Assembly: GCA_963728845.1 (NCBI GenBank)
Contig: CAVSLS010000048.1
Span: forward strand, 6,155-70,154
From: Bog-473 sp963728845
Lineage (GTDB): Bacteria; Actinomycetota; Acidimicrobiia; Acidimicrobiales; RAAP-2
Reading direction: 5' to 3'
DNA: 64,000 nt
This document shows positions 18,664 to 27,520 of the stretch, piece by piece. The notes beneath the pieces were generated by a model. It worked only from the letters and a program-made list of their open reading frames with translations, did no database searches and was not told the origin of the DNA. Both the position numbers and the translations under genes were made by a program. Positions within the stretch are counted from its first letter, which is position 1; each line of letters opens with the position of its first letter.

Positions 18664-19347
18664 GTGAGCTGGGCCCGTTCCCTCCCCGGACCGCTGCGCC
18701 GGGCCCTGTCTCGTCTGGTCCACACGACGTGGGAGGGCGCCGTCGAGCTCGGGGCGATCGGGCCGGGCGATGCCCGAGGGCGGCGTTTCGGGCGCATGGG
18801 AGCGGGTGCGTGCCTGCTCTTCCCCCAGGGAGCCCTCTACAACGAGCACCTCGTCCACATCGGAGCCGAGACCATCGTCGGACCCTACGCCTCCATTTCG
18901 GCGGGGATGGCACCCGGCCAGGACATGCCGACCGATCCGGTCGTGTCCATCGGCAGCCGTTGCCTGATCGGCCGGGGATCGCACATCGTGGGCCACTGGG
19001 AGATCGTGATCGGTGACGATATTCAGACGGGTCCCTACGTCTACATCACCGACCAGAACCACACCTTCGAGGATCCGGTCGTGCCCATCGGGCGCCAGTG
19101 GCCGACCGAGGCGCCGGTCCGCATCGGGTCGGGCAGTTGGCTGGGCGCCAACGCAGTGATCCTTCCCGGTGCGCAGATCGGTGAGCACGTCGTCGTGGCG
19201 GCGGGTGCGGTCGTGCGCGGCGAGGTCCCGGACCGTTGCGTCGTTGCCGGCGTGCCCGCCCGCATCGTCAAGCGCTGGGTCGAGGGGGCCGGATGGGTCA
19301 CCGAGAAGGACGCGGCTGTCGTGATGCTGGTCGTGATGCTGTCGTGA
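18664..19347 (+). CDS. Left-handed beta-helix (hexapeptide repeat) acyltransferase
   Basis: Acyltransferase of 227 aa with hexapeptide repeats, e.g. IGAETIVGPYASIS, IGSRCLIGRGSHIVG, IGDDIQTGPYVYITDQNHTF and GSGSWLGANAVILPGAQIGEHVVVAAGAVV, ending in the typical AGVPARIVKRW. Catalytic His candidates are in DQNHTF. It probably O-acetylates a sugar. GTG 18664 lies close to the divergent Tat-signal gene. Its stop is seven bases before the GTG of serB. Confidence 0.88.
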   Translation: MSWARSLPGPLRRALSRLVHTTWEGAVELGAIGPGDARGRRFGRMGAGACLLFPQGALYNEHLVHIGAETIVGPYASISAGMAPGQDMPTDPVVSIGSRCLIGRGSHIVGHWEIVIGDDIQTGPYVYITDQNHTFEDPVVPIGRQWPTEAPVRIGSGSWLGANAVILPGAQIGEHVVVAAGAVVRGEVPDRCVVAGVPARIVKRWVEGAGWVTEKDAAVVMLVVMLS

Positions 19348-19354
19348 CCCTGTC

Positions 19355-20563
19355 GTGACGGCGGCAGAGGGCTCACCGTCGCCGTTCCTGGTGACGGTGA
19401 GCGGCCAGGACGCCCCCGGCATCGCGAAGCGGGTGTTCGCCGCGCTGGCCGAGCACGGTGTCGAGGTGGATGACGTGGAGCAGGTCCGGGTGCATGGGCG
19501 CCTGCTGCTCTGCGTCGAGGCCGACATCGCGCCGCCCGGTGTCGAGCCGGTGCGGGTCGCGCTGGTGCGGCGGCTCGGTGAGGGCGTCGAGGTGACGGTC
19601 GAGCCGCTCGTCGAAGCGGAGCTGGACCAACCCTGCGACCGCCACCTGGTGACGGTGTTGGCCCCCGAGGTCGATGCCACCACCCTCGAGGCGGTGACGG
19701 GCCGCATCGCGGCGTGCGGCGGCAACATCGAGCGGATCGTGCGCCTGTCCTCGTACCCCGTGCACTCCTACGAGCTGTCGGTGGCCGGTGCCGACCTCGA
19801 CCGCCTGCGCCGTGCCCTGGCCGAGGAGGCCGCCAGGCATCAGGTCGACGTGGCGGTCCAGGTGGCAGGCCTGCACCGGCGCGCCAAGCACCTGATCGTG
19901 ATGGATGCCGACTCCACGCTGTTGCAGGGCGAGGTCGTCGACCTGCTAGCCGAGCGTTGCGGGTGCGGCCCGCAGGTGGCCGCCGTGACGAAGGCGGCGA
20001 TGGCGGGAGACCTCGATTTCGAGGAGGCACTGCGCCGGCGGGTGCGGCTCCTGGCCGGCCTCAACGAGGCGGACCTCGACGCGGTGCGCGAGGGCGTGCT
20101 CCTGACGCCGGGTGCCCGCACGCTGGTGCGCACGCTCAAGCGACTCGGCTATGAGATCGCCGTGGTGAGCGGCGGGTTCCGGCAGGTGATGGAGCCGCTG
20201 GTGCGGGATCTGGGCATCGACCATCTGGCGGCCAACGTCCTCGAACTCGACGGAGGAGTCCTCACGGGCGAGCTGGAGGGCGAGATCGTGGACCGGGCCG
20301 GCAAGGCGGCCGCTCTGGCCCGGTTCGCGGCGGCGGCCGGCGTCCCGCTCGCCCGCACCATCGCGGTGGGCGACGGGGCGAACGACATCGACATGCTCGC
20401 GGCGGCGGGACTCGGCATCGCGTTCAACGCAAAGGACGTCGTGCGCCGCGCGGCCGACACGGCACTGAGTGTGCCCTACCTCGACGCCATCCTCTTCCTG
20501 CTCGGCATCTCGCGCGGCGACGTGGAGCTGGCCGACCGGCTCGAACGGGAGGGGACGCGATGA
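19355..20563 (+). CDS. serB: Phosphoserine phosphatase with N-terminal ACT domains
   Basis: Final enzyme of serine biosynthesis: phosphoserine to serine plus phosphate, in the cytoplasm (402 aa). Residues 9-175 form two ACT-like regulatory domains (LVTVSGQDAPGIAKRVFAAL, then HLVTVLAPEVDATTLEAVTG), as in mycobacterial SerB2 where serine binds. The HAD domain has nucleophile D184 and D186 in DADSTLLQGEVVD, the motif II Ser in VVSGGFRQV, the Lys of AGKAAAL and the acidic pair GDGANDIDML. GTG 19355 is used. The stop overlaps the next ATG by four bases (20560-20563), so it is coupled to the PAQR-family gene. Confidence 0.95.
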   Translation: MTAAEGSPSPFLVTVSGQDAPGIAKRVFAALAEHGVEVDDVEQVRVHGRLLLCVEADIAPPGVEPVRVALVRRLGEGVEVTVEPLVEAELDQPCDRHLVTVLAPEVDATTLEAVTGRIAACGGNIERIVRLSSYPVHSYELSVAGADLDRLRRALAEEAARHQVDVAVQVAGLHRRAKHLIVMDADSTLLQGEVVDLLAERCGCGPQVAAVTKAAMAGDLDFEEALRRRVRLLAGLNEADLDAVREGVLLTPGARTLVRTLKRLGYEIAVVSGGFRQVMEPLVRDLGIDHLAANVLELDGGVLTGELEGEIVDRAGKAAALARFAAAAGVPLARTIAVGDGANDIDMLAAAGLGIAFNAKDVVRRAADTALSVPYLDAILFLLGISRGDVELADRLEREGTR

Positions 20564-21246
20564 CGGCGCTGGCCCAGGGCGAGCAGGGGAGGGCAGCCGA
20601 CAACCGGGGCGGTGGGCGTCCCTTGCTGCGGGGATGGCTGCACGTGGTTGCGTTCTGCGGCTGGCTGATCGGGGGCCCGTTCCTCATCGCGGCCGGTCCC
20701 GATCGCGGTGCCAAGGCGGCGCTCTCCGTCTACGTGGCGGGCATGCTCGTGATGTTCGGCACCAGCGCGGCCTTCCACCGGCTGCGTTGGTCGGCGCCCG
20801 CGTGGCGCCGCATGCGGCGGGCCGACCACAGCGCGATCTTCGTCGGGATCGCGGGGACGTCCACGGCGGTGGCCGGTCTCGCGCTCACCGGATGGGCCCA
20901 GGTGACGGTGCTCGCCATGGTCTGGGGAGGAGCCGCCGCGGGCGTGGCGTTGCGCCAGGTGTGGCTCGACGCGCCGCAGCTGGTGGTCGCCATCCCCTAC
21001 GTGGTGGTGGGCTGGTGCCCGATCGTCGTCGCACCCCAACTGGTGCGGGACCTCGGGTGGGCGGGCTTCTGGCTCATGATGGTGGCGGGCTTTGCCTACA
21101 CGGCGGGGGCGCTCGCCTACGCCCGCAAGTGGCCCGACCCGTGGCCGCGGGTCTTCGGTTTCCACGAGGTGTTCCACCTGTGCACCCTGGTGGGCGCGGG
21201 GTTGTTCGCGTACCTGATCGCCTTCATCGCGCTGCCGCGGTACTGA
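20560..21246 (+). CDS. PAQR/hemolysin III family membrane protein (TrhA-like)
   Basis: Seven-helix membrane protein of 228 aa. Diagnostic motifs are FGTSAAFHRLRW with DHSAIFVGIAGTSTAV in the middle and FGFHEVFHLCTLVGAG near the end. The conserved Asp and His residues form the metal site of PAQR proteins. Members act in membrane-fluidity homeostasis or as ceramidase-like hydrolases; older annotations call them hemolysin III. Translation is coupled to serB through the ATGA overlap. Confidence 0.9.
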   Translation: MTALAQGEQGRAADNRGGGRPLLRGWLHVVAFCGWLIGGPFLIAAGPDRGAKAALSVYVAGMLVMFGTSAAFHRLRWSAPAWRRMRRADHSAIFVGIAGTSTAVAGLALTGWAQVTVLAMVWGGAAAGVALRQVWLDAPQLVVAIPYVVVGWCPIVVAPQLVRDLGWAGFWLMMVAGFAYTAGALAYARKWPDPWPRVFGFHEVFHLCTLVGAGLFAYLIAFIALPRY

Positions 21247-21336
21247 GGCGGCGGCGCGTGGGCGGCTGGGGGAGGCGGCGGGCGGCGGGAAGACAGGGCA
21301 CGCTCGGGACGGGTGTCCGCGGGGATGTCTCCGGAA

Positions 21337-21360
21337 ACTATAAGTATATCGGTTTATAGT
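21337..21360. promoter_or_regulatory. AT-rich palindrome in a convergent intergenic gap
   Basis: ACTATAA (21337-21343) and TTATAGT (21354-21360) form a perfect 7-bp inverted repeat around GTATATCGGT. It is strikingly AT-rich for this sequence and resembles a TetR-type operator. It lies between the 3' ends of the PAQR and amidohydrolase genes, where no promoter is expected. Function unknown. Confidence 0.4.
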
Positions 21361-21440
21361 CTGCGAAGACAGCCGCGGGACGCTGGCCCCCCGCCCGATC
21401 ACGCCGTCGCGTGGGCCGAGCGAGCCGACGTCCGCCCGAC

Positions 21441-22676
21441 TCAGGTGATGCTCAGGCCGAGCATCGCAATGGCGTTGCCCCGCATGATCCGGTGTACGTC
21501 GTCGTCGGACAGGTCCCGCACCATCCGCTCGGCCACCGTGCGGGTGTCGGGCCAGGTCGAGTCGGTATGGGGGTAGTCGGTCTCGAAGGTGATGCGATCG
21601 GACCCGATCACGCCCAGGGAGTCGATCCCGTGCTGGTCGCGGAAGAAGCAGCCGTAGACCTGGCGGTGGAAGTAGGTCGACGGGGGTTCGGGGACGATGT
21701 CCTTCACGCCGCCCCAGGCCCGGTGTTCGCGCCAGACGTCGTCGGCCCGCTCGAGGATGTAGGGCAGCCAGCCGATCTGCCCCTCCGAGTACGCGAGCAC
21801 GAGCCGTGGGAAGCGGACGAGGACACCGGAGAAGAGGAAGTCGGTCAGCGAGGCCATGGCGTTGCCGAAGCTCAAGGTCGCCGCGACCGCCACCGGTGCG
21901 TCGGCCGAGGTGGCCGGCATCTTGGACGACGACCCGATGTGCATGCAGACGACGGTGCCGGTCTCCTCGCAGGCCCCGAAGAACGGGTCCCAGTACCCGC
22001 CGTGGATGCTGGGTAGCCCGAGGTGGGGAGGGATCTCGCTGAAGCAGACGGCGCGCACGCCCCTCGCCGCGTTGCGACGGACCTCGGCCGCTGCCTTCTC
22101 GGCGTCCCACAGCGGGATGAGGCACAACGGGAGCAGGCGGCCGCCGCTGTCGCCGCACCACTCCTCGACCATGAAGTCGTTGTAGGCCACGACACAGGCC
22201 TCGGCCAGCTCCCGGTCCTTGGCTTCGAGGAACGTCTGGCCGCAGAAGCGTGGAAAGGTCGGGAAGCACAGGCTGGCCTCCACCCAATTGGCCTCGTTGT
22301 CGGCGATGCGGGCGCGGGGCTCGTAACAGCCGGGTCGCATCTCGTCGTAGGTGATCGGGGACATGGTCATGTCGTCGCGGTCGAAGCCCACGGCGGCCAC
22401 GTGGCGCTTGTTGATGTAGACGAGATCCTCGTAGACCCAGCAGTCGGCCTCGGGCCCGTCGGGCTCGAACGTCTGGCGGTAGCTGCCGCCGCCGATGTGT
22501 TCCATCTCCCCGATGCCGCGGCGCTCGACCTTTGGGCCACGGTCGCGGTATCGGGCCGGGAGCCAGGTGTCCCACAGGTGTGGGGGCTCCACGATGTGGT
22601 CGTCCACGCTGATGATCTTCGGGAGCGGCGTGGTGCTGCCGAGGCGTGGCGTCGTGTCGTGGATCAGATCGGTCAT
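21441..22676 (-). CDS. Amidohydrolase (amidohydrolase-2 / ACMSD-like family)
   Basis: TIM-barrel metal-dependent hydrolase or decarboxylase of 411 aa. The metal site starts with IISVDDHIVEPPHLW, a variant of the H-x-H motif with Asp-His. Other features: VCMHIGSSS in the middle, VLAYSEGQIGWLPYILERAD, and DRITFETDYPHTDSTWPDTR carrying the final Asp and His. Family members act on aromatic or dicarboxylic acids; the substrate here is not predictable. Its ATG overlaps the stop of the upstream LLM oxidoreductase by four bases, making it the third gene of a hydratase-oxidoreductase-amidohydrolase operon. Confidence 0.9.
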   Translation of the reverse strand: MTDLIHDTTPRLGSTTPLPKIISVDDHIVEPPHLWDTWLPARYRDRGPKVERRGIGEMEHIGGGSYRQTFEPDGPEADCWVYEDLVYINKRHVAAVGFDRDDMTMSPITYDEMRPGCYEPRARIADNEANWVEASLCFPTFPRFCGQTFLEAKDRELAEACVVAYNDFMVEEWCGDSGGRLLPLCLIPLWDAEKAAAEVRRNAARGVRAVCFSEIPPHLGLPSIHGGYWDPFFGACEETGTVVCMHIGSSSKMPATSADAPVAVAATLSFGNAMASLTDFLFSGVLVRFPRLVLAYSEGQIGWLPYILERADDVWREHRAWGGVKDIVPEPPSTYFHRQVYGCFFRDQHGIDSLGVIGSDRITFETDYPHTDSTWPDTRTVAERMVRDLSDDDVHRIMRGNAIAMLGLSIT

Positions 22677-23533
22677 GGTGACCCCAGTGTGGCAGCGAAC
22701 GGGACGAGCGGCGCCAGCGACTCGAGCTCTGCCCGCACCGACGGCTCGTCACCTGCCCTGATGCGCAGCACCACCTCGGTGATGCCCAGGCCGGCGAAGT
22801 GCTCCAGCTTGCCCTCGTCGGCGATGGTCCCGAACGGGACCACGCGCAGCGTCGCGGGGTCGCGGCCCGCCGACTCCCCGAGCGCATGCAGGCGTGGGAT
22901 GGCCCGGGCCAGCCCGCTGCCGCCGATGGGGATCCAGCCGTCGGCACAGTCCACGACGGCGCCGAGCACCGCGTCGGTCGCGCCGCCCCCGACGAGCGTG
23001 CGCACCCGCGGCTGCTGGCGGGGTTTCGGCCAGGACCAGGTCGGGTCGAAGTCGACGAATTCGCCGTGGTACTCGGCCTGGTCGGTGGACCAGATGGCCT
23101 CCATGGCGGCGAGGTGCTCGCGCGCGACGGCGTGGCGGCGTGCGAAGTCGACGCCGTGGTCCTCGGCCTCGGCACGGTTCCACCCGAAGCCGACGCCCAG
23201 CGTGAGGCGGCCACCCGAGATGTGGTCGAGCGTGGCCACCTGCTTGGCCAGCACGATGGGGTCGTGCTGGGCCACCAACAGGATGCCGGTGCCGAGCCGC
23301 AGACGTGTCGTCGACGCGGCGGCAGTCGCCAGCGCGACGAGCGGGTCGAGGCAGCGCTTGTAGTCGTCGAGGCGTACGCCCTCGACGAGCGACGGAGGCG
23401 TGTCCTCGCGCACCGGGAGGTGGGTGTGCTCGGGCAGGTAGAGCGAGTCGAAGCCGAGCTCCTCGGCGGCGACGGCCAGCGCCGCGGGTATGACGTCGCG
23501 GTCGGTCAGTGCGGCGGTGACGCCCAGGCGCAC
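22673..23533 (-). CDS. LLM-class F420-dependent oxidoreductase
   Basis: Luciferase-like oxidoreductase of 286 aa that would use F420. Motifs: AAEELGFDSLYLPEHTHLP at the N-terminus, LRLGTGILLVAQHDPIVLAKQVATLDHISGGRLTLGVGFGW (the strongest family block), and VRTLVGGGATDAVL. GTG 23533 starts directly after the stop of the upstream enoyl-CoA hydratase (23536-23538) and gives a complete barrel. An open frame runs further upstream, but only as a shadow of that hydratase. It is operonic with both flanking genes; likely redox step in degradation of an acyl or terpenoid-like compound (inference). Confidence 0.88.
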   Translation of the reverse strand: MRLGVTAALTDRDVIPAALAVAAEELGFDSLYLPEHTHLPVREDTPPSLVEGVRLDDYKRCLDPLVALATAAASTTRLRLGTGILLVAQHDPIVLAKQVATLDHISGGRLTLGVGFGWNRAEAEDHGVDFARRHAVAREHLAAMEAIWSTDQAEYHGEFVDFDPTWSWPKPRQQPRVRTLVGGGATDAVLGAVVDCADGWIPIGGSGLARAIPRLHALGESAGRDPATLRVVPFGTIADEGKLEHFAGLGITEVVLRIRAGDEPSVRAELESLAPLVPFAATLGSP

Positions 23534-23535
23534 GG

Positions 23536-24318
23536 TCAGGACGCGGGCGGGGACTTGGCGGCGAACTCGGCCAGCGTGCCGCCGCCGACGGCCGCGCCCA
23601 GCAAGGTGGCGAACGCGGCCTGCTCGCGGTGGTTCGCGGCTGCGACGGCGTCGCGCCGGGCCGCCCGCATGAGGGAGGTGATGGCCCGGGTGGCGGCGCG
23701 GGGATGCGCGGCGATACGCGCCGCGAGATCGACCGTCTCGTCGAGCACGCGGCCCGGGGCGCAGACCCGCAGGGCCAGGCCCAGCTCGACCAACTCGTCC
23801 GCACCCACCCAGTCCGAGGTCAGCAGCACCCGGGCCGCCCGCTGCCAGCCCATGGCGGCAGGGAACAGGAGGCTGCTCGCCGCCTCGAGCGGCACCCCCA
23901 GCTCGGCGAACGGCACGCGCAGACGGGCCCCCACGTCGACCAGCACGAGATCGCAGTGCGCCAGCAGCGTGAAGCCGAGTCCGACGGCCACGCCGTTCAC
24001 CGCGGCGAGGAGGGGGACCGAGAGCCCGTTGACGCACTCGAGCAGCCCCTGGAAGCCCTGCCCGGCGCCATCGACGGCAGTGCCGGTGGCGATGGCGGCC
24101 ATCTCGCCGAGGTCCTGGCCCGAGGTGAAGGCGGTGCCGTTGCCGGTCAGCACGACGGCGCCGACGGCCTCGTCGGTATCCGCCGCCCGGAGGGCGCTCG
24201 TCACCTGCTGGTACATCGCGGTGTCGAAGGCATTGCGCATCTCGGGGCGGTTGAACGCGACGACCCGCACGCCCGGCGCGGCCTCCGTGGTCTCGATGCG
24301 GTCCACGGGCCCGCTCAT
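23536..24318 (-). CDS. Enoyl-CoA hydratase/isomerase family protein
   Basis: Crotonase-fold protein of 260 aa. The acyl-CoA oxyanion hole is visible in VVAFNRPEMRNAFD and GTAFTSGQDLGEM, then PLLAAVNGVAVGLGFTLLAHCDLVL and FAELGVPLEAASSLLFPAAMG. The catalytic Glu of ECH-I is not obvious, so it could be an isomerase or another crotonase. ATG 24318 is chosen over an upstream ATG at 24357 since GGTGAAGC precedes it. It is first in a three-gene minus-strand operon with the LLM oxidoreductase and amidohydrolase. Confidence 0.88.
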   Translation of the reverse strand: MSGPVDRIETTEAAPGVRVVAFNRPEMRNAFDTAMYQQVTSALRAADTDEAVGAVVLTGNGTAFTSGQDLGEMAAIATGTAVDGAGQGFQGLLECVNGLSVPLLAAVNGVAVGLGFTLLAHCDLVLVDVGARLRVPFAELGVPLEAASSLLFPAAMGWQRAARVLLTSDWVGADELVELGLALRVCAPGRVLDETVDLAARIAAHPRAATRAITSLMRAARRDAVAAANHREQAAFATLLGAAVGGGTLAEFAAKSPPAS

Positions 24319-24363
24319 TGCTTCACCATTGTCGAATTGCCGCTGCCGGCGATGCATCCCTGG

Positions 24364-25059
24364 TCACGGCGGCCTCCCTTTGCGGCGCGACCCTACAGAG
24401 GCGGAGCGAGACCGGCGAACCTCTGGCCCGTCACTCTCGGCGTCGCACTGCCTTTGGCGGCAACCGGGAGCTCCCGGGGGCGGCGTGGGTGGGAAGGCCC
24501 GGGCGAGCCGGACGGAGAGGGCCGACCGTTCGTCGCGGCCGAGGGGCCCGCCGGCGCCCAGCAGTGCGGCGAGCGCGCCCGGCCAGGTCACAGTGACCCC
24601 GCGCAGCACGAAGGGCCGTGCCCAGAGGCCCCACTCGGCGTCGGCGAAGCACAGGACGGCGCGCACCGCCACCTCCTGGCCGGCCACCGATTCCACGAGG
24701 GCCCGCTGGCGCAGGGCGGCGTCGAGGAGGTGGCTCCGGTCCTGGTCGTTGACGACGAGGGTGCTGCGTCCGGCAAGCCGGCCAGGTCGGCGCGCCCGGC
24801 GCACTCGCCCGCGGTAGCACTTGGTGTCGATGACCCAGACGCCGGACGGGACGACTGCGATGTGGTCGATATTGGCCCGCCCGCGCGGAACCGCACGGTC
24901 GTGGAGCACGGCACCGGCGTCCCCGACCGCTGCGCTCAGGAGCTGGCCCACGCGTTCCTCGGCGTCACTTCCCACGCGCCAGCGGGCCGTGGAGGGACGG
25001 GTCCCGGTGACCAGCGCCACGACGGGCGCCAGGACAGGCCCGAAGCGGCGGCGGCGCAC
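24364..25059 (-). CDS. NERD domain (nuclease-related) protein
   Basis: Protein of 231 aa. The NERD core spans GSDAEERVGQLLSAAV, VLHDRAVPRGRANIDHIAVVPSGVWVIDTK and a Lys at the end of that strand: the D...D/E-x-K layout of restriction-endonuclease-like folds. Residues beyond about 180 are low-complexity and basic. NERD proteins are suspected nucleases or DNA-associated processing enzymes, but the activity is untested for most. It begins close to and divergent from the lipoprotein hydrolase gene. Confidence 0.83.
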   Translation of the reverse strand: MRRRRFGPVLAPVVALVTGTRPSTARWRVGSDAEERVGQLLSAAVGDAGAVLHDRAVPRGRANIDHIAVVPSGVWVIDTKCYRGRVRRARRPGRLAGRSTLVVNDQDRSHLLDAALRQRALVESVAGQEVAVRAVLCFADAEWGLWARPFVLRGVTVTWPGALAALLGAGGPLGRDERSALSVRLARAFPPTPPPGAPGCRQRQCDAESDGPEVRRSRSASVGSRRKGRPP

Positions 25060-25157
25060 TGCCGCGTCGCCTCGTCGACGCCGTTCGAATTCGGCGTGGG
25101 CGGACGCGCGCCGGATGCCCGAGCTCGATGCCCCGCGGGGCTGCGGCGTGGTCGATC

Positions 25158-26747
25158 ATGGCTCCTCTGGTGGTGAACGGTCGCGCCCGGTTGGTTCGTG
25201 TCACTGTTAGCCCGGTGATCGACGGGCCTCAGAAGGCGACGAGAGTGCTGCTTGCCGCCGGGGTGGTGGCGCTGGCGGCAGCCGGGTGCGGACGCCTCAG
25301 TGGGGCACCGGCTTCGCCGGCGTCAGCCCAGGCGGCTCGCCATGCCACGACGACGTCGAGCACGACGACCACGTCGACGACACTGCCACCCGTCGCGCCC
25401 ATCTCGTGGTCGCCGTGCAACGGAGACCTGCAGTGCGGCACGCTGGTGGTGCCACTGGACTACGCAGACCCAGGCGGCCCGACGATCCCCATGGCGGTGG
25501 CCCGCCATCCCGCCGAGGACCCCGCGGCACGTATCGGCTCGCTGGTGATCGATCCCGGGGGACCGGGGGTGTCGGGCATCGACGACATGGCGAACGAGCT
25601 CGCCTCGCTCACGCCGCTGCTGCTCGACGACTTCGACATCGTGCTGTTCGACCCTCGCGGCGTGGAGCGCAGCGACGCGGTCACCTGTGGGGAGACGTCC
25701 GGCGGCCCGACCGACCCGTCGGATCCTGTCCCGACGACACCGAGCCAACAGGCTGCGACCTTCGCGGGGTTGAAGCAGTTCGCAGCTGCCTGCGAGAAGG
25801 CGAGCGCCAACGTGCTCCCGTACGTCGGGTCGGTCGACGCCGCCCGCGACCTCGAGCAGCTCCGCCGCGCCCTCGGCGACGCCGGACTCACCTATATGGG
25901 GCAGTCCTACGGCACGCTGCTCGGACTCACCTACGCCTCGCTCTTCCCCACCCATGTGCGGGCCATGGTGCTCGACAGCGTCATCGACCCCGCGCTCAGC
26001 TTCGATCAGATCACCGCGGGCCAGGCCCAGGGGTTCGAGTCCGTGCTGCAGTCGTTCTTCGCCTGGTGCGCCGCCAGCGCCAGCTGCCCGTGGCGCCCGG
26101 TCGGTGACCCGACGGCGGCTCTGCTGGCGCAGATCGCGGCCGCCGCGGCAACACCGGCCCCGGCGGGGGGAGGCCAAGTCGCCGGTGCCGGCGAGCTCTA
26201 CGACGCGTTGCTCGGCGGCCTGTACGCCCGGTCGGACTGGTCGGAGCTGGGCAGCGCGCTGGCGGCGGACGCCGCCGGCAACGGCGCGCCGATCGTCGCC
26301 ATGTCGGACCACTACAACCAGAACGGATCGACCAACGGCGACGACGCCGCCGTGGCCATCGACTGCCTCGACCACCCCGTCTCCCACGACCTGGCCACCT
26401 ACGGCTCGCTGGCCGACATCCTCAAGGCTTCGGCTCCGGTCTTCGGCCCGCTCCTGGCCTGGGGTGAGGCGGCCTGCGCGGTGTGGCCCGCGCCACCCAC
26501 CCGCCCGGTGGGCCCCGTGGTCGCCCCCGGCGCACCACCCGTGCTGCTCGTCGGTACGACGAACGATCCTGCAACGCCTTATGCGTGGGCGGTGAACGTC
26601 TCGAAAGAGCTCGCCCACGGCGTCCTGCTCACCCGGGACGGCGACGACCACGTGGCGTACTTCTACAGCGCCTGCGTGCGCGGGTACGTGGACTCGTATC
26701 TCGTCGGCGGGGCCACGCCGAGCCCGGGCACGATCTGTTCGTCGTAA
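25158..26747 (+). CDS. Secreted alpha/beta hydrolase with TAP-like C-terminal domain (lipoprotein)
   Basis: Exported serine hydrolase/peptidase of the SCO/TAP family (about 529 aa). A signal peptide ends in the lipobox-like LAAAGCG, followed by a Thr/Ser-rich tether. The catalytic domain has LVIDPGGPGVSG (oxyanion loop), FDPRGVERSD and nucleophile MGQSYGTLLG. The TAP-like C-terminal part has LLVGTTNDPATPYAWA (Asp) and GDDHVAYFYSACVRGYVDSYL (His). The family includes tripeptidyl aminopeptidases and proline iminopeptidase-like enzymes. ATG 25158 gives a rather long n-region; GTG 25215 would begin right before the hydrophobic core and is an alternative. Confidence 0.87.
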   Translation: MAPLVVNGRARLVRVTVSPVIDGPQKATRVLLAAGVVALAAAGCGRLSGAPASPASAQAARHATTTSSTTTTSTTLPPVAPISWSPCNGDLQCGTLVVPLDYADPGGPTIPMAVARHPAEDPAARIGSLVIDPGGPGVSGIDDMANELASLTPLLLDDFDIVLFDPRGVERSDAVTCGETSGGPTDPSDPVPTTPSQQAATFAGLKQFAAACEKASANVLPYVGSVDAARDLEQLRRALGDAGLTYMGQSYGTLLGLTYASLFPTHVRAMVLDSVIDPALSFDQITAGQAQGFESVLQSFFAWCAASASCPWRPVGDPTAALLAQIAAAAATPAPAGGGQVAGAGELYDALLGGLYARSDWSELGSALAADAAGNGAPIVAMSDHYNQNGSTNGDDAAVAIDCLDHPVSHDLATYGSLADILKASAPVFGPLLAWGEAACAVWPAPPTRPVGPVVAPGAPPVLLVGTTNDPATPYAWAVNVSKELAHGVLLTRDGDDHVAYFYSACVRGYVDSYLVGGATPSPGTICSS

Positions 26748-26813
26748 CTAGGGTCTGCTGGTGGCGTACGAAGGCGGTTGCCGAGGCAACGGCCGAAAAC
26801 CGGAGGTCCTGAC

Positions 26814-27126
26814 ATGTGGGCACAGCTGATCACCATGCGTCTGAAGCCCGGCAAGGAGGAAGAGCTGCCGCGCCTGTACGAGCAACTACGTGCGGCCGAG
26901 CAGCCGGGTTCTGGTCTCGTGCGGACGTCGGCAGCACGTTGCGACAAGGACCCGAGCCGCCTCTACCACTTCGTCATCTTCGAGAGCGAGGAGAAGGCAC
27001 GGGCGCGTCGAGCAGGACCCGGCGCGCCAGGAGGCGCTCGAGGGCGTCAGAGCCACGATGGCGGACCTCTTCGAGGGACCGCCGGAGTTCGTCGACCTGA
27101 CGGTCATTGAGGACGCGGTGTACTGA
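26814..27126 (+). CDS. Antibiotic biosynthesis monooxygenase (ABM) domain protein (one frameshift)
   Basis: Small ferredoxin-like alpha+beta barrel protein of about 103 aa. ATG 26814 with GGAGGT just upstream starts AQLITMRLKPGKEEELPRLYEQ. The middle is DPSRLYHFVIFESEEKARA; after a frame change near 27005, QDPARQEALEGVRATMADLFEGPPEFVDLTV completes the domain. Family roles are heme degradation, quinol oxidation or simple stress-linked dimers; the substrate is unknown. The sequence is one base long against a continuous frame, in a GGGCGCG tract. Confidence 0.8.
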
Positions 27127-27145
27127 GCTCTCGTCGCATTCCCTC

Positions 27146-27412
27146 TCACGCGCTCGTGAAGCGGTAGGTCCCGCTCCCCACCGACAGCACGGCCATCCCT
27201 CCGCCGATGGAGTAGACGGCCACGCCCGGCACCCTCGCCGCGGCCACGCCGCCCTCGCGCACGCTCGATCGATCCGTGGCCGGCAGGTGCACCAGCGCCG
27301 AGGCGTTGGCCGGCACGGCCAGGTCGAGCGCCGCGCCCGCTCCTCGCCGCTGCCACGACACCTGGACCGGCCCGGCGATGGTCGGCATCGACCCCGTGGC
27401 GCGGGCCAGCCC
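27146..27412 (-). pseudogene. Remnant of the C-terminus of an alpha-L-rhamnosidase (GH78)
   Basis: About 88 residues at the end of a minus-strand frame match the C-terminal beta-sandwich of bacterial alpha-L-rhamnosidases: GPVQVSWQRRG, LAVPANASALVHLPATD, SVREGG and terminal VLSVGSGTYRFTSA. The catalytic barrel is absent. The homology stops near 27412, where the duplicated cassette begins (CCGGTTGCGAGGGCGGC at 27415 and again at 29102). The gene was therefore probably cut by the rearrangement that created the duplication. Confidence 0.68.
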
Positions 27413-27520
27413 GGCCGGTTGCGAGGGCGGCGGGCACCCGAGCCGTGCCATAGTGGGCGGCGCACCGACCACAGCGCGACCGCACCACCACACGCGGACC
27501 GTGAAGAGAAGGAGGCCGCC

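Noticed and set aside
20476..23214. A 912-residue minus-strand frame covering serB/PAQR antisense and two downstream genes
   Set aside because: It is antisense or off-frame to well-supported genes and shows Arg/Pro/Ala-rich shadow composition.
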